DNA of 40,807 nucleotides from the IMG/VR virus record IMGVR_UViG_3300028558_000050, positions 1 to 40,807 of that record, one strand, 5' to 3'. Below the pieces are notes generated by a model, which made no database searches, was not told where the DNA came from, and was given only the letters and a program-made list of their open reading frames with translations. Below are positions 6,551 to 13,794 of the stretch, piece by piece (positions within the stretch are counted from its first letter, which is position 1; each line of letters starts with the position of its first letter). A program made the translations under genes and the position numbers. Source of the stretch: a virus.

Positions 6551-8470
6551 TTACCCATCGACCTCGCCCAGCATGGCGTCGATCGGCACCAGCACGGCGC
6601 CCTCGGCGCCGGCCTCGATACGCACCTTGCGGCTGGTCGCGCCTGGCGTGCGCGCTGCGGACTGGCGCCACACACCGTCTTGCCACTTGGTACCGCGGAA
6701 CATGCGAGCCAAGGCGGCGTGGCGGAACGCGATCGCCAGGTATTCCTTGCCCTCCTCGCCGTCGATCCTGGACTGGATCACGGCCATGCCGTGCTGGCGC
6801 AGGGCGCGGCCGGCCTTCGATCGGTCGATGTGGTGGCCGTGGCGCTGCGCGAACAGCTCGGCCTCCTCTCCGCTGGTCGGGATGCTGGCCGCTGCGACGG
6901 CGCGCGCGCTGGCCCAATAGACCAGGTGACGCACCGTGAATTTCTGGCCGCGATCGTAGGGCTCCAGCTGGTACGTCCCCAGGTGGCCCAGCATCAGCTC
7001 ATGGTCGCGGCCGGCGATCGCCTGCCACTCGCGCAGACTTGGGATCAGCGGCGCGATCGTCTCCTCGACCACGTCGGGATGCGCCGGATCATCGCACATG
7101 GCGATGTGGCTCATGGCCAGCAGGAACCCGAACGTGTCCGCCGTCCTGGCCGAGAACTCCGCGCCGATCGGCTCCCACCAGGGCGCCAGGTGTTCCTCCC
7201 ACCTGGGCCAGGCCGAAATCACCCGCCGCCGCAGCGCCGCGCCGATCCGGCCGAGCTTCACAGGATCTAGCTTCGGCCTGGTCGCGCCCTTCGGCAGCTC
7301 GGCCAGCTCGAGCAAACAGAGCCGGCTGACATCTTGCGGCGGCAACGGCAGCACGTTGATCGAGGAGAACAGGAACGGCGCGTAGACGTTGAACTCCACA
7401 GCATGGTGATCGCTGCCGCCTCGGCGCAGCTGAGCACCGGAGGCGCTAATGCGCATTAGGTTGATGATGCTTTCCTTGCGCTCGTTGTTGGTCCCCGCCT
7501 CGACCTCATCGAGCGCGACCGGCAGCGAACGGAATTTCAGGGCCTGCCAGATGCCGGCGCCCGTGGCGTCGGCCGCCTGGATGATGCCGGCGCGGCCGCC
7601 CTGGCTGAGATAGATCAGCTCCTGCAGCGTTGACTTGCCGGTCGCCATGTCGCCCGTGATCCAGGCGCTCGGCCGCCAGCGCAGCGCGCCGCCGACCGGC
7701 GCCAGCGTGATCCAGCCCAGCATCAGCAGCGCATCGAGCCCGCCGCGCCGCCAGTTCCAGGACTGCAGCAGCGCCAGCAGCTCCTCGGCCGGGCCGCCCT
7801 TGCCCTGGCGCGCATCGCTAACCGCGCTCGGCCGCATCTGCTGCTGGCCGCGCGGATAGATCAGGTGATCGTGAACGCCCGGCGGCCGCTCGTAGAGCTT
7901 GCCGTTGTGATCGGCGACCAGGACGACGTCACCGCAATGGAACACCAGGCGGCCGGCCTCGTCCTTCCAGCCACCATCGCCGCGCACGCGCCCCGAAGGA
8001 TCAAACACCCCGTTCATCGACAGGTCGCCGCAGCGTGCGATCAGCGCGCGCTTGAGCAGATCGCGGTCGATGCCGTTCAACACGCCGCCCTCGCCGATCC
8101 GGCCAAAGTTGGCATCCGCCCAGCGTTGCGCGTGCGAGTGCTTGAACAGATCGTCCACGCCGTTCTGGCTGAGCTTGTCGGCATGCTTGACGACCAGCTG
8201 CTGCAGGGCGTCGAGGAAATAATACTCGCTGCCGTTGACGCCGATCGGCTTGACCGGGCAGTCGTCGCCCAGCTCGATATAGGCGCGCGGCGTCTTGGGT
8301 TCCTTGGCCTTCTTCTTCCGCCGGCCGCCTTGTCGCTCGTCGTCCTGGTCGGGCGCCGGCGTTGCCTCGCGCTTGGGTAGGGGCACCACCGTCTCGGCCT
8401 GGCGTTCACGCTCCTGGAACAGTCCGGCGATCCGCTTCAATGGATCGTCGTCGCCCGCCTGGTCCGCCAT
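6551..8470 (-). CDS. Phage replication helicase/P-loop ATPase
   Basis: This 639-aa protein carries a P-loop ATPase core. Walker A is GDMATGKST at about residues 273-281, and a Walker B-type ALDEVE lies about 40 residues later, followed by SIINLMRISASGAQLRRGG, like the arginine/sensor region of phage primase-helicases. The N-terminus (about 1-60) is charged and low-complexity with a KKKAKEPK stretch. The family fits helicases paired with Toprim primases in temperate phages. ATG 8470 overlaps the stop of the 44-aa gene as ATGA, which decides the start. With the Toprim gene upstream it should unwind and prime phage DNA. Confidence 0.82.
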   Translation of the reverse strand: MADQAGDDDPLKRIAGLFQERERQAETVVPLPKREATPAPDQDDERQGGRRKKKAKEPKTPRAYIELGDDCPVKPIGVNGSEYYFLDALQQLVVKHADKLSQNGVDDLFKHSHAQRWADANFGRIGEGGVLNGIDRDLLKRALIARCGDLSMNGVFDPSGRVRGDGGWKDEAGRLVFHCGDVVLVADHNGKLYERPPGVHDHLIYPRGQQQMRPSAVSDARQGKGGPAEELLALLQSWNWRRGGLDALLMLGWITLAPVGGALRWRPSAWITGDMATGKSTLQELIYLSQGGRAGIIQAADATGAGIWQALKFRSLPVALDEVEAGTNNERKESIINLMRISASGAQLRRGGSDHHAVEFNVYAPFLFSSINVLPLPPQDVSRLCLLELAELPKGATRPKLDPVKLGRIGAALRRRVISAWPRWEEHLAPWWEPIGAEFSARTADTFGFLLAMSHIAMCDDPAHPDVVEETIAPLIPSLREWQAIAGRDHELMLGHLGTYQLEPYDRGQKFTVRHLVYWASARAVAAASIPTSGEEAELFAQRHGHHIDRSKAGRALRQHGMAVIQSRIDGEEGKEYLAIAFRHAALARMFRGTKWQDGVWRQSAARTPGATSRKVRIEAGAEGAVLVPIDAMLGEVDG

Positions 8471-8604
8471 CACCACCACCCGATCGAGAACATGAGCAAG
8501 GCGAGCCAATCGACATAGCCCGAATAAGCTGTCGTCGCCGCCCGATCGGCGGCCGCGCCGCCGCAGGCGCCGATCGGCAGGCACACGATCAGTCGCACAA
8601 CCAT
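8470..8604 (-). CDS. Small membrane protein between primase and helicase genes (44 aa)
   Basis: This tiny gene fits exactly between the Toprim primase and the helicase, with ATGA overlaps at both ends. That strongly suggests it is translated. The protein has two hydrophobic stretches, VVRLIVCLPIGACGG and DWLALLMFSIGWW, joined by a short polar linker. It could span the membrane once or twice. No family is recognised. A membrane microprotein inside a replication operon could anchor or modulate the replication complex or inhibit superinfecting phage, but this is speculation. Confidence 0.55.
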   Translation of the reverse strand: MVVRLIVCLPIGACGGAAADRAATTAYSGYVDWLALLMFSIGWW

Positions 8605-9725
8605 CACGCCGCCCTCCCCATTTCCTTCAACACCGTGTTCCAGTCGTCCATGCCTGGCGGCGGATAGACGATGTGCAGCGTGCGGCCGGCGCCCGCGTGG
8701 CGTTCCTTGGCGCGCTCGATCGACGCGGCCGTGTTGATGTTGTCGCCGTCGTTCTCGGCCGCGATCGTCACGTCGGAGAAACACGCCGGCAGCTCGACCT
8801 CGACGAACCCGCCCACGCCGATCGCGCAGGCGATGCGCCTGGCCGGCATGACCAGCGCCAGGGTAAGCCCCGTCTCGATGCCCTCGGTCAGCAAGATCGC
8901 CGAACGCGGCGGCAGCTTCGGCCAGGGCAAGCCCTTCTTCACTTCGCCAGTCTGCGTGTTGACGCGGTTGCCGGCCCACAGCCGGATCGTGCAGCCGCGC
9001 CAGGAGCCCAGCACCTTCTTGCCCAGCAGCTCGCGGCCGTCCCTGCCCTCGCCATCGCTGGCGCGCAGGCGGTCCCAGCCATCGCTGCGCTCGACCAGGT
9101 AGGTACGATGCAGGCCGACCATCTTGCCCCTGGCATCGACGATCGCCGCCACCATCGCCGGGAGCTCGCGATCGAGCTGAGCGTTGTAGAGCGCCGGCAC
9201 GTAGCGCAGGCACCCCGGCATGCGGCCGAGCCGCACCAGGTTGCCCTGCAGGCGCCGATCGAGATAGCACCAGGCCGGCGAGCCTGGCTTGATGTCCTCG
9301 GATTTCTTGAACCAGGTGTAGCGCGCCCGGCCCTCGGCCGCCTCGCGCTCGCGCTTGTCCTTGGCGGCGTGCAGCCTGGCGCGCTGCTCGCGCAGCTTGC
9401 GATTGTCCTCGGTGTCCTCGGGCACCGTGCCGCCCAGGAAATCCTTGGCCCAGGCAATCGCCCGCCTCATGTCGTTGCCGGTGCGCAGGTAGGCGATCAG
9501 GCCCAGCGTGTCGCCGCCCTTGGTCGCGGCATGGTGGAACCACTTGCCGCGCTTGTGGCCGTACAGTCCGACCTGCAGGCTGTCGCCGATGCCACCGTCG
9601 CGCGAGCTGGCCGCGTACCACTGGCGGCCGCGCTTGGCGCCACCGATCAGCTCGGTCAGCAGCTCCTCCAGCCGATCGTTCAGCAGCTCGTTCAGGCGCT
9701 CGATCGACACCAAGGCCGGCACCAT
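8604..9725 (-). CDS. Toprim-domain DNA primase
   Basis: This 373-aa primase-like protein has an N-terminal zinc-finger-like region without obvious Cys ligands (LYGHKRGKWFHHAATKGGD, about 54-72), the pattern seen before Toprim domains in phage primases. The C-terminal Toprim domain has LLTEGIETGLTLAL (catalytic Glu) and IAAENDGD (acidic pair), and ends with MDDWNTVLKE. It should lay RNA primers for phage replication with the downstream helicase. The start is set at ATG 9725 because it overlaps the previous stop as TGATG; GTG at 9728 is an alternative. It ends in an ATGA overlap with the 44-aa gene. Confidence 0.85.
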   Translation of the reverse strand: MVPALVSIERLNELLNDRLEELLTELIGGAKRGRQWYAASSRDGGIGDSLQVGLYGHKRGKWFHHAATKGGDTLGLIAYLRTGNDMRRAIAWAKDFLGGTVPEDTEDNRKLREQRARLHAAKDKREREAAEGRARYTWFKKSEDIKPGSPAWCYLDRRLQGNLVRLGRMPGCLRYVPALYNAQLDRELPAMVAAIVDARGKMVGLHRTYLVERSDGWDRLRASDGEGRDGRELLGKKVLGSWRGCTIRLWAGNRVNTQTGEVKKGLPWPKLPPRSAILLTEGIETGLTLALVMPARRIACAIGVGGFVEVELPACFSDVTIAAENDGDNINTAASIERAKERHAGAGRTLHIVYPPPGMDDWNTVLKEMGRAA

Positions 9726-9913
9726 CACCAGTAGCCTTTGCCGCCCATCAGCAGGGCGCAGGCCACGAGGCAGCTGCCGAGCGCCAGCGCGGCAGCTGCC
9801 AGGACTGGATCGACCTGGTCGAAAAAGCGGCCGAGGGCACAGAGCCCCCGGCCGTCTAGGAGCCAGTCAATCAGGGGCATAGCCTGCCCACCTGCGCTGC
9901 CGCAGCTCGTCAT
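9725..9913 (-). CDS. Small membrane protein (62 aa)
   Basis: This short protein has one clear transmembrane segment, PVLAAAALALGSCLVACALL (about residues 36-55), after a polar N-terminal half. ATG 9913 overlaps the previous stop (ATGA), and its own stop overlaps the Toprim start (TGATG). Its place inside the tightly packed replication operon supports translation. No homologous family is recognised. Together with the 44-aa protein, it makes two membrane microproteins in this operon. Confidence 0.6.
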   Translation of the reverse strand: MTSCGSAGGQAMPLIDWLLDGRGLCALGRFFDQVDPVLAAAALALGSCLVACALLMGGKGYW

Positions 9914-10185
9914 TTCCATTCGTCGATCCACCAGAGGCTCAGCTGGTCGCGATCCGGCGCCGGCCGATCGGTGATGAACTCGGCGGCCGGCAGCTCGTCG
10001 ATCATGCGCGCGAGCCGCGCCGCGTCCGGCGGCCGCAGCTCCAGGCGCGCGATCGTGACCTCGCTCCACACGCCCTTGGGCGTGCCGTCGCTCAGCAGGC
10101 CCTCGATCAGCACGCCATTCGGACGGCGCGCCGCCAGCCGGGCCGGCCAGCCGTTGCAGTAGACGACGGGCCAGCGGCCGCTCAC
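9910..10185 (-). CDS. Hypothetical protein (91 aa)
   Basis: This is the second gene of the leftward early operon, starting with an ATGA overlap on the cro-like gene. It reads as a small soluble protein (RPNGVLIEGLLSDGTPKGVW in the middle, ELRPPDAARLARMIDELPAA after it) and ends in a Trp-rich tail (LSLWWIDEWK). No domain is recognised. Its position right after the Cro-like regulator suggests very early expression. Confidence 0.7.
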   Translation of the reverse strand: MSGRWPVVYCNGWPARLAARRPNGVLIEGLLSDGTPKGVWSEVTIARLELRPPDAARLARMIDELPAAEFITDRPAPDRDQLSLWWIDEWK

Positions 10186-10409
10186 CCGGCCGCCCTCCGC
10201 TTGGGCTCATCGTAGAAGTCGGCGAAGGTGACCTGGTGGCCGGTCGCCTCCATCACCCGCCGCATGTTCTCCTGGCGCGGGATGGTGCCCGTCTCCCAGC
10301 GCTGGATGGCGCTCGGGTAGATCGTTTCGCCACTCGTCTTGGCGTTCAGTAGCTCTGCGAACGCCGCCAGAGTGAGCTTGTTTTCCTTGCGATATTGCTG
10401 GAGTTTCAC
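10182..10409 (-). CDS. Cro-like Xre-family regulator
   Basis: This is a 75-aa helix-turn-helix protein: KLTLAAFAELLNAKTSGETI then YPSAIQRWETG, typical of the Cro/CI family (first helix, turn, recognition helix before RWE.G). It is the first gene of the leftward replication operon and diverges from the CI-like gene, the standard Cro position. The start is GTG at 10409. No in-frame ATG is better, and the nearby ATG in another frame stops at once. An operator-like half-palindrome (10416-10432) sits directly upstream and a perfect operator (10461-10479) lies in the promoter spacer, so Cro probably regulates itself. Confidence 0.82.
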   Translation of the reverse strand: MKLQQYRKENKLTLAAFAELLNAKTSGETIYPSAIQRWETGTIPRQENMRRVMEATGHQVTFADFYDEPKRRAAG

Positions 10410-10415
10410 AACATA

Positions 10416-10538
10416 TATCCCGTTTTTCGGTACGTGCCACGATACCTAGTAGGTGGCATATATCCCGAAAAACGGGTTAATGTCTAGTACGGTGACGTAC
10501 CCATTAACCCGAAATCTTGCCGAGCCGAATTATTCGGG
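10416..10538. promoter_or_regulatory. Operator cluster of the immunity region (left)
   Basis: Four related sites lie between the cro-like and CI-like genes. O1 (10416-10432) is TATCCCG-TTTTT-CGGTA. O2 (10461-10479) is TATCCCG-AAAAA-CGGGTTA, a perfect TAWCCCG-N5-CGGGWTA palindrome. O3 (10503-10514) is the half-site ATTAACCCGAAA. O4 (10525-10537) is CCGAAT-T-ATTCGG, a perfect palindrome of a related core. This arrangement matches a lambdoid OR-type control region bound by repressor and Cro. Confidence 0.72.
10457..10486 (-). promoter_or_regulatory. Promoter of the cro/replication operon
   Basis: On the minus strand, TAGACA (10486-10481, five of six -35 positions) is followed after 18 bases by TATATG (10462-10457, four of six -10 positions). 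The 18-base spacer holds nearly all of a perfect operator (10461-10479), so a bound repressor would block RNA polymerase. The predicted start is near 10450, about 40 bases before the GTG of the cro-like gene. Confidence 0.6.
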
Positions 10539-10557
10539 CGGCGCGCATATTCTGGTG

Positions 10558-10923
10558 ATGCCCCGTGGTCGCCCGCGCCAGTCGCCCATGCCCCAGATCA
10601 ACAACCGCATCCGACAGGAGCGGGAGAGCAAGGGCTGGTCGCTGGCCAGGCTGAGCAAGGAGACGCGGCCGCGCATCCCGGCGCAGACGATCCAGCGCCA
10701 CGAAACCGGCATCGCCCAGGTCGATCTCCTGCAGCTGGAAATCTATGCGATCGCGCTCGGCATCAAGCCCGAGGAGCTGATGCACGATGGCATGAGGATC
10801 AGCGCCGACGCTCGCGAGCTTCTGGCGCTGTACGACCGCATGACACCGCGCGAGCGCGAGCAGCTGGTGAAAGTGGCGCAGGCCTTGTTTATCGAGCCCA
10901 CGCCGCTGCGCAAGGCGAGCTAG
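10558..10923 (+). CDS. CI-like repressor (Xre family, no peptidase domain)
   Basis: This is a divergent partner of the cro-like gene. After an AT-hook-like RGRPRQ there is a clear helix-turn-helix: NNRIRQERESKGWSLARLSK then IPAQTIQRHETG. The remaining 60 residues are helical (ISADARELLALYDRMTPRER), with no LexA/S24 peptidase domain. Induction therefore probably does not use RecA-stimulated self-cleavage. The start is uncertain. ATG 10558 (121 aa) and ATG 10588 (111 aa) are both possible, and neither has a strong ribosome binding site. A GTG at 10453 would put operators inside the gene and is unlikely. It probably keeps the lysogenic state by binding the nearby operators. Confidence 0.75.
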   Translation: MPRGRPRQSPMPQINNRIRQERESKGWSLARLSKETRPRIPAQTIQRHETGIAQVDLLQLEIYAIALGIKPEELMHDGMRISADARELLALYDRMTPREREQLVKVAQALFIEPTPLRKAS

Positions 10924-10924
10924 G

Positions 10925-11170
10925 TTAGCGCGGCGCTGGCTGCGTCAGCCGGTCGTTTCGGCCGTAGTCAATCGTTCCATTGTTTCCCCCGTTGGTAGGC
11001 ACGTACACCGTTGTGGTGTTCGATTGCGCCGGCGCGGCCGGCGGGTAGATCGGCGACACTGTCGATGAGGGCCGAGCAGACGGGGCGACGTAGCGATCGA
11101 ACTGAGCCCAGGCAGGGCCAGCCAGTGTCACGATCGCCACCAAAGCGATGCACGCTACCGTTGTCCGCAT
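10925..11170 (-). CDS. Small secreted protein, possible lysogenic-conversion gene
   Basis: This 81-aa protein has a classic Sec signal peptide: MRTTVACIALVAIVTLAGPA then WAQ, with likely cleavage after Ala-Trp-Ala. The mature part is Pro/Ser/Thr/Asn-rich (SSTVSPIYPPAAPAQSNTTT) with no Cys. ATG 11170 is chosen over an upstream start (11215) because the signal peptide starts there and AGAGGAA precedes it. It lies alone on the minus strand between the CI-like gene (stop to stop, one base apart) and the parB-type operon. That is a typical place for a gene expressed in the lysogen that alters the host surface. Its function is unknown. Confidence 0.7.
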   Translation of the reverse strand: MRTTVACIALVAIVTLAGPAWAQFDRYVAPSARPSSTVSPIYPPAAPAQSNTTTVYVPTNGGNNGTIDYGRNDRLTQPAPR

Positions 11171-11226
11171 GTGTTCCTCTCGCTGTCTAATTGCGAACAC
11201 TCTAACAACCATCACCGACGATGCAC

Positions 11227-11301
11227 TTAACGTTTTCGGGATAAGTCGTTGAGCCTATCCCGTTTTTCGGGTTAATTCACTTGCTTCCGAATAACCCGAT
11301 A
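11227..11301. promoter_or_regulatory. Operator cluster of the parB/integrase operon (right)
   Basis: Three sites match the cro/CI operators. O5 (11227-11244) is TTAACG-TTTT-CGGGATAA. O6 (11256-11274) is TATCCCG-TTTTT-CGGGTTA, the same palindrome as O2 with the central A/T tract inverted. O7 (11287-11301) is CCGAATAACCCGATA, a variant half-site pair. A weak promoter-like pair, TTGAGC (11249-11254) and a TTAATT-type -10 around 11272-11277, would place O6 in the spacer. The same repressor probably acts here and at the cro promoter. Confidence 0.68.
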
Positions 11302-11360
11302 TGAGAGTAATTCCCTGGCGGCCACTTTCCGGCCGCTCTTGGACAAAGGGACTTACCCAC

Positions 11361-12944
11361 ATGGCAACACCATCCATCGCAGCGGTTGTGAAAGGCCGCA
11401 TGGCGCAGCTCGATCTCAAGGTAACGGGTATCGACGGCGTCGATCACGCCATCATCAGCCGGGTCCGCTCGGGCAAGCAGACCGACCTGAAATTCAGCGT
11501 GGCCCAGCAGATCGCCAAGGGCCTCGACCTCTCGCTCGACGAGCTGGCCGGCGCGCCGGCGTCCGGCGTGCGCACCCTGCCCCTGTGTGACCTGGTGCCC
11601 GATCCGAACAACGTGCGCACCCTATTCGATGTCACCCAGGACCGGCCATTCATCGACAGCATCAAGGAACATGGCCTGATCCAACCGCTCGCCGTCCGCC
11701 GCTACGAATACCCCGACAGCGGCAACCAGGCCTGGTTGATCGTGGCCGGGCACCGCCGCCATGCCGCCCTGGTCCATATCCACGGCACCAAGAGCCGGCA
11801 TCCGGTGCCGGTCATCGTCAAGGACCCGAAGCAGGAGCGCGAGCGCCTGGTGCTGCAGCTGGTCGAGAACATGCAGCGTGCCGACCTCCATCCCTGGGAC
11901 GTGGCCAAGGCGATCGCCGAGCTGGTCAACGACGGCGTCGGCACCGACGCGATCGCCGACGACATCGGCCGAGGCAGGCGCTGGGTCCAGGAAATGGCCA
12001 GCGTCGGCCGAGGCCTGCACGTCGGCGCGCGCAACGCGCTGATCGGCGGCCGCATCAGCATCAGCCAGGCGATCGCCCTGGCCGCCTGCAAGGACGAGAA
12101 GCAACAGAACGCACTCGTGACCAAGAGCTGCGACGGCAAGCTGAACGAGGACGAGATACGCGCGGCGATCGCCGACGCCAAGGAGGAGGCCAAGACGAAG
12201 GCCGACGCCGAGGCGCCGGTGCAGTCTCACATCGAGGACTTCATACCCAAAGCCGAGGGCGGCACCGCCAAGCGCAAGGACCCCAAGGTGTGCAGCACCT
12301 GGTACAAGTGGAAGGGCTCGCAGGGCTCGATCAAGGTACAGCTGCTGCGCTTTGCCGACACCCACGGCTACGTCAACAATGGCGACGAACGCTGGCGCAC
12401 CAAGACGGGCGGCGTCAGCTGGCATTGGTCCGCCAATCTCGACACCAAGCAGCGCGTCCGCGAGTACGACACGAACCACGAGGCCCTGGCCGCCGGCTTC
12501 ATCCATGGCCTGGAATTCGTCCTGGTCGGCGCCTGGAAAAGTGACGCGCGCACCCTGCGCTCGTTCGTCGAGTGGGCCTGCAAGAAGCTGGAGCGCGCTG
12601 GGATGGCTGCCGGCGATGTCCTCAAGCCGAAGGCGAAGATGCTCAAGGCGATCGACGACCGCTTCAAGGCCGAGCCCGCGCCCCCCAAGCCGGTGGCGCC
12701 GATCGACTTGGCTCAGGCGCCAGCGTGGGCCGCACCGATGGCAGATGCCCTGTTCATGTATCACAACGGACGACAGGCGTGGCTCTGCAAAGGATGGAGC
12801 CAGCTGACCCACACGATGGGTCGCACCAGCGGGGCGCAAAACTGGACCGCGCTCTACGATCGTAGCCAGTGGCAGGACGACCAGGATGGCAAGCCGTTCG
12901 ATTTCGGCTCGGCCGTCGTGCGCCTGGAAAAGGCGCCGTCATGA
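11361..12944 (+). CDS. Xre-ParB fusion regulator/partition-like protein
   Basis: This 527-aa protein joins two modules. Residues about 1-55 form an Xre-like helix-turn-helix (VVKGRMAQLDLKV...AIISRVRSGKQTDLKF...LDLSLDELA). Residues about 70-190 form a ParB/Srx domain with the box GHRRHAA and the downstream motif ENMQRADLHP. A KorB-like helix-turn-helix region (about 190-235) follows. The last 250 residues (from about 300) form an unrecognised domain ending QDDQDGKPFDFGS. ATG 11361 is preceded by AAGGGA. No ParA is present, so plain plasmid partition is doubtful. A transcriptional or recombination role is more likely. It leads the operon that ends with the integrase. Confidence 0.8.
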   Translation: MATPSIAAVVKGRMAQLDLKVTGIDGVDHAIISRVRSGKQTDLKFSVAQQIAKGLDLSLDELAGAPASGVRTLPLCDLVPDPNNVRTLFDVTQDRPFIDSIKEHGLIQPLAVRRYEYPDSGNQAWLIVAGHRRHAALVHIHGTKSRHPVPVIVKDPKQERERLVLQLVENMQRADLHPWDVAKAIAELVNDGVGTDAIADDIGRGRRWVQEMASVGRGLHVGARNALIGGRISISQAIALAACKDEKQQNALVTKSCDGKLNEDEIRAAIADAKEEAKTKADAEAPVQSHIEDFIPKAEGGTAKRKDPKVCSTWYKWKGSQGSIKVQLLRFADTHGYVNNGDERWRTKTGGVSWHWSANLDTKQRVREYDTNHEALAAGFIHGLEFVLVGAWKSDARTLRSFVEWACKKLERAGMAAGDVLKPKAKMLKAIDDRFKAEPAPPKPVAPIDLAQAPAWAAPMADALFMYHNGRQAWLCKGWSQLTHTMGRTSGAQNWTALYDRSQWQDDQDGKPFDFGSAVVRLEKAPS

Positions 12945-13246
12945 ACGCCTACGCCAAGGCCGCCATCGCCAGCCTGGCACCGACGACGGCGACGAGCGCC
13001 GACATCAGCCGCATGTTCAAGCGCAAGCCCGGCTGGTTCGATCACAGCCGCGTGCGCAAACGACTGTACGCCGCCGGCTTCCCGCATCCGGTGGACACTG
13101 GCCGGTGGTCGCTGGTCGCCGTCGTCAACTGGATCGCGAGCGCCGGCCAGAACCCGGAGAACGTGCCGCCCGATTTCAAGCCCACGCCTGGCAGGCGTGG
13201 GCCGAAGGGCGGCCGCCGGCAGAACGGGTACGCGGACCATGAGTGA
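12941..13246 (+). CDS. Putative excisionase/AlpA-like DNA-binding protein
   Basis: This 101-aa basic protein starts with an ATGA overlap on the ParB-type gene. Its centre (SADISRMFKRKPGWFDHSRV, then RKRLYAAGFPHPVDTGRWSLVAVVNWI) has the shape of a winged-helix DNA-binding domain of the excisionase/MerR/AlpA type, with a Phe-Pro turn and a final VVNWI helix. The C-terminus is basic (GRRGPKGGRRQ). Being in the integrase operon supports a directionality-factor role. An alternative is a plain regulator. Confidence 0.6.
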   Translation: MNAYAKAAIASLAPTTATSADISRMFKRKPGWFDHSRVRKRLYAAGFPHPVDTGRWSLVAVVNWIASAGQNPENVPPDFKPTPGRRGPKGGRRQNGYADHE

Positions 13247-13409
13247 TCCGCGCCCCGCCACCGACGACGAGCTGCGCCGGCACAAGCTGCCGGTCGATGT
13301 CCAGATCGGCACGGCCATCTTCCAAGTAGGCACGCCGCTGCTCACGATCATCGCCACCGCCCGCTACTGGATGGCGCGCGCAGAGGGCAAGGAGCCGCCC
13401 CCGGCATGA
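13239..13409 (+). CDS. Hypothetical protein (56 aa)
   Basis: This small gene overlaps the end of the excisionase candidate by 8 bases and the next start by ATGA. The protein has one weakly hydrophobic segment (GTAIFQVGTPLLTIIATA, about residues 24-41) that could touch or span a membrane, followed by a short Pro-rich tail. No family is recognised. It is one of five consecutive tiny genes before the integrase. Confidence 0.6.
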   Translation: MSDPRPATDDELRRHKLPVDVQIGTAIFQVGTPLLTIIATARYWMARAEGKEPPPA

Positions 13410-13642
13410 GCATCAATGACCGCCCGCCGCCGCGCCCCGCGCGGCCGGCCTTCACCGTCGATGACAAGAAGCGCCTGGAGCGCGAGCTGGGCGTCATCGC
13501 CGGCAAACTCAACTGCGTCGCCATCCAGGCCCGCGCCATGTGGGACGAGGGCGACTACACCGTGATCCTTGAAGCCGAGGCCGGCGCCGCCGAGGGCGAC
13601 GTTCAGCGCCTCAAAAGACGATTGAAGGAACTGAACAAATGA
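13406..13642 (+). CDS. Hypothetical protein (78 aa), helical
   Basis: This gene starts (ATGA) on the stop of the preceding gene and ends (ATGA) on the next. The N-terminus is Pro/Arg-rich (RPPPRPARP). The rest is helical and acidic, ending in a charged helix (AEGDVQRLKRRLKELNK). No known domain is seen. Strict coupling on both sides supports translation. Confidence 0.62.
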   Translation: MSINDRPPPRPARPAFTVDDKKRLERELGVIAGKLNCVAIQARAMWDEGDYTVILEAEAGAAEGDVQRLKRRLKELNK

Positions 13643-13794
13643 CCATCGCAGCTCGACGCGCCCGCATCCGCGCGCGCAACTTCGCCTCGTTCGCGGCGCC
13701 CTACGTCCTGGTCGCCATCACCATCCTAGGCTGCATGTACGCCGGCTCGCGCGTCGCCTCGATCGGCGCCAAGCTCGCGAGGGCCTGGCTATGA
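13639..13794 (+). CDS. Single-span membrane microprotein (51 aa)
   Basis: This gene is very short but fits exactly between its neighbours, with ATGA overlaps at both ends. The N-terminus is strongly basic (MTIAARRARIRARN). It is followed by one membrane segment (FAAPYVLVAITILGCMYAGS, about residues 18-37) and a short basic tail (IGAKLARAWL). This suggests a protein with its N-terminus inside the cell. Function is unknown. Confidence 0.6.
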   Translation: MTIAARRARIRARNFASFAAPYVLVAITILGCMYAGSRVASIGAKLARAWL

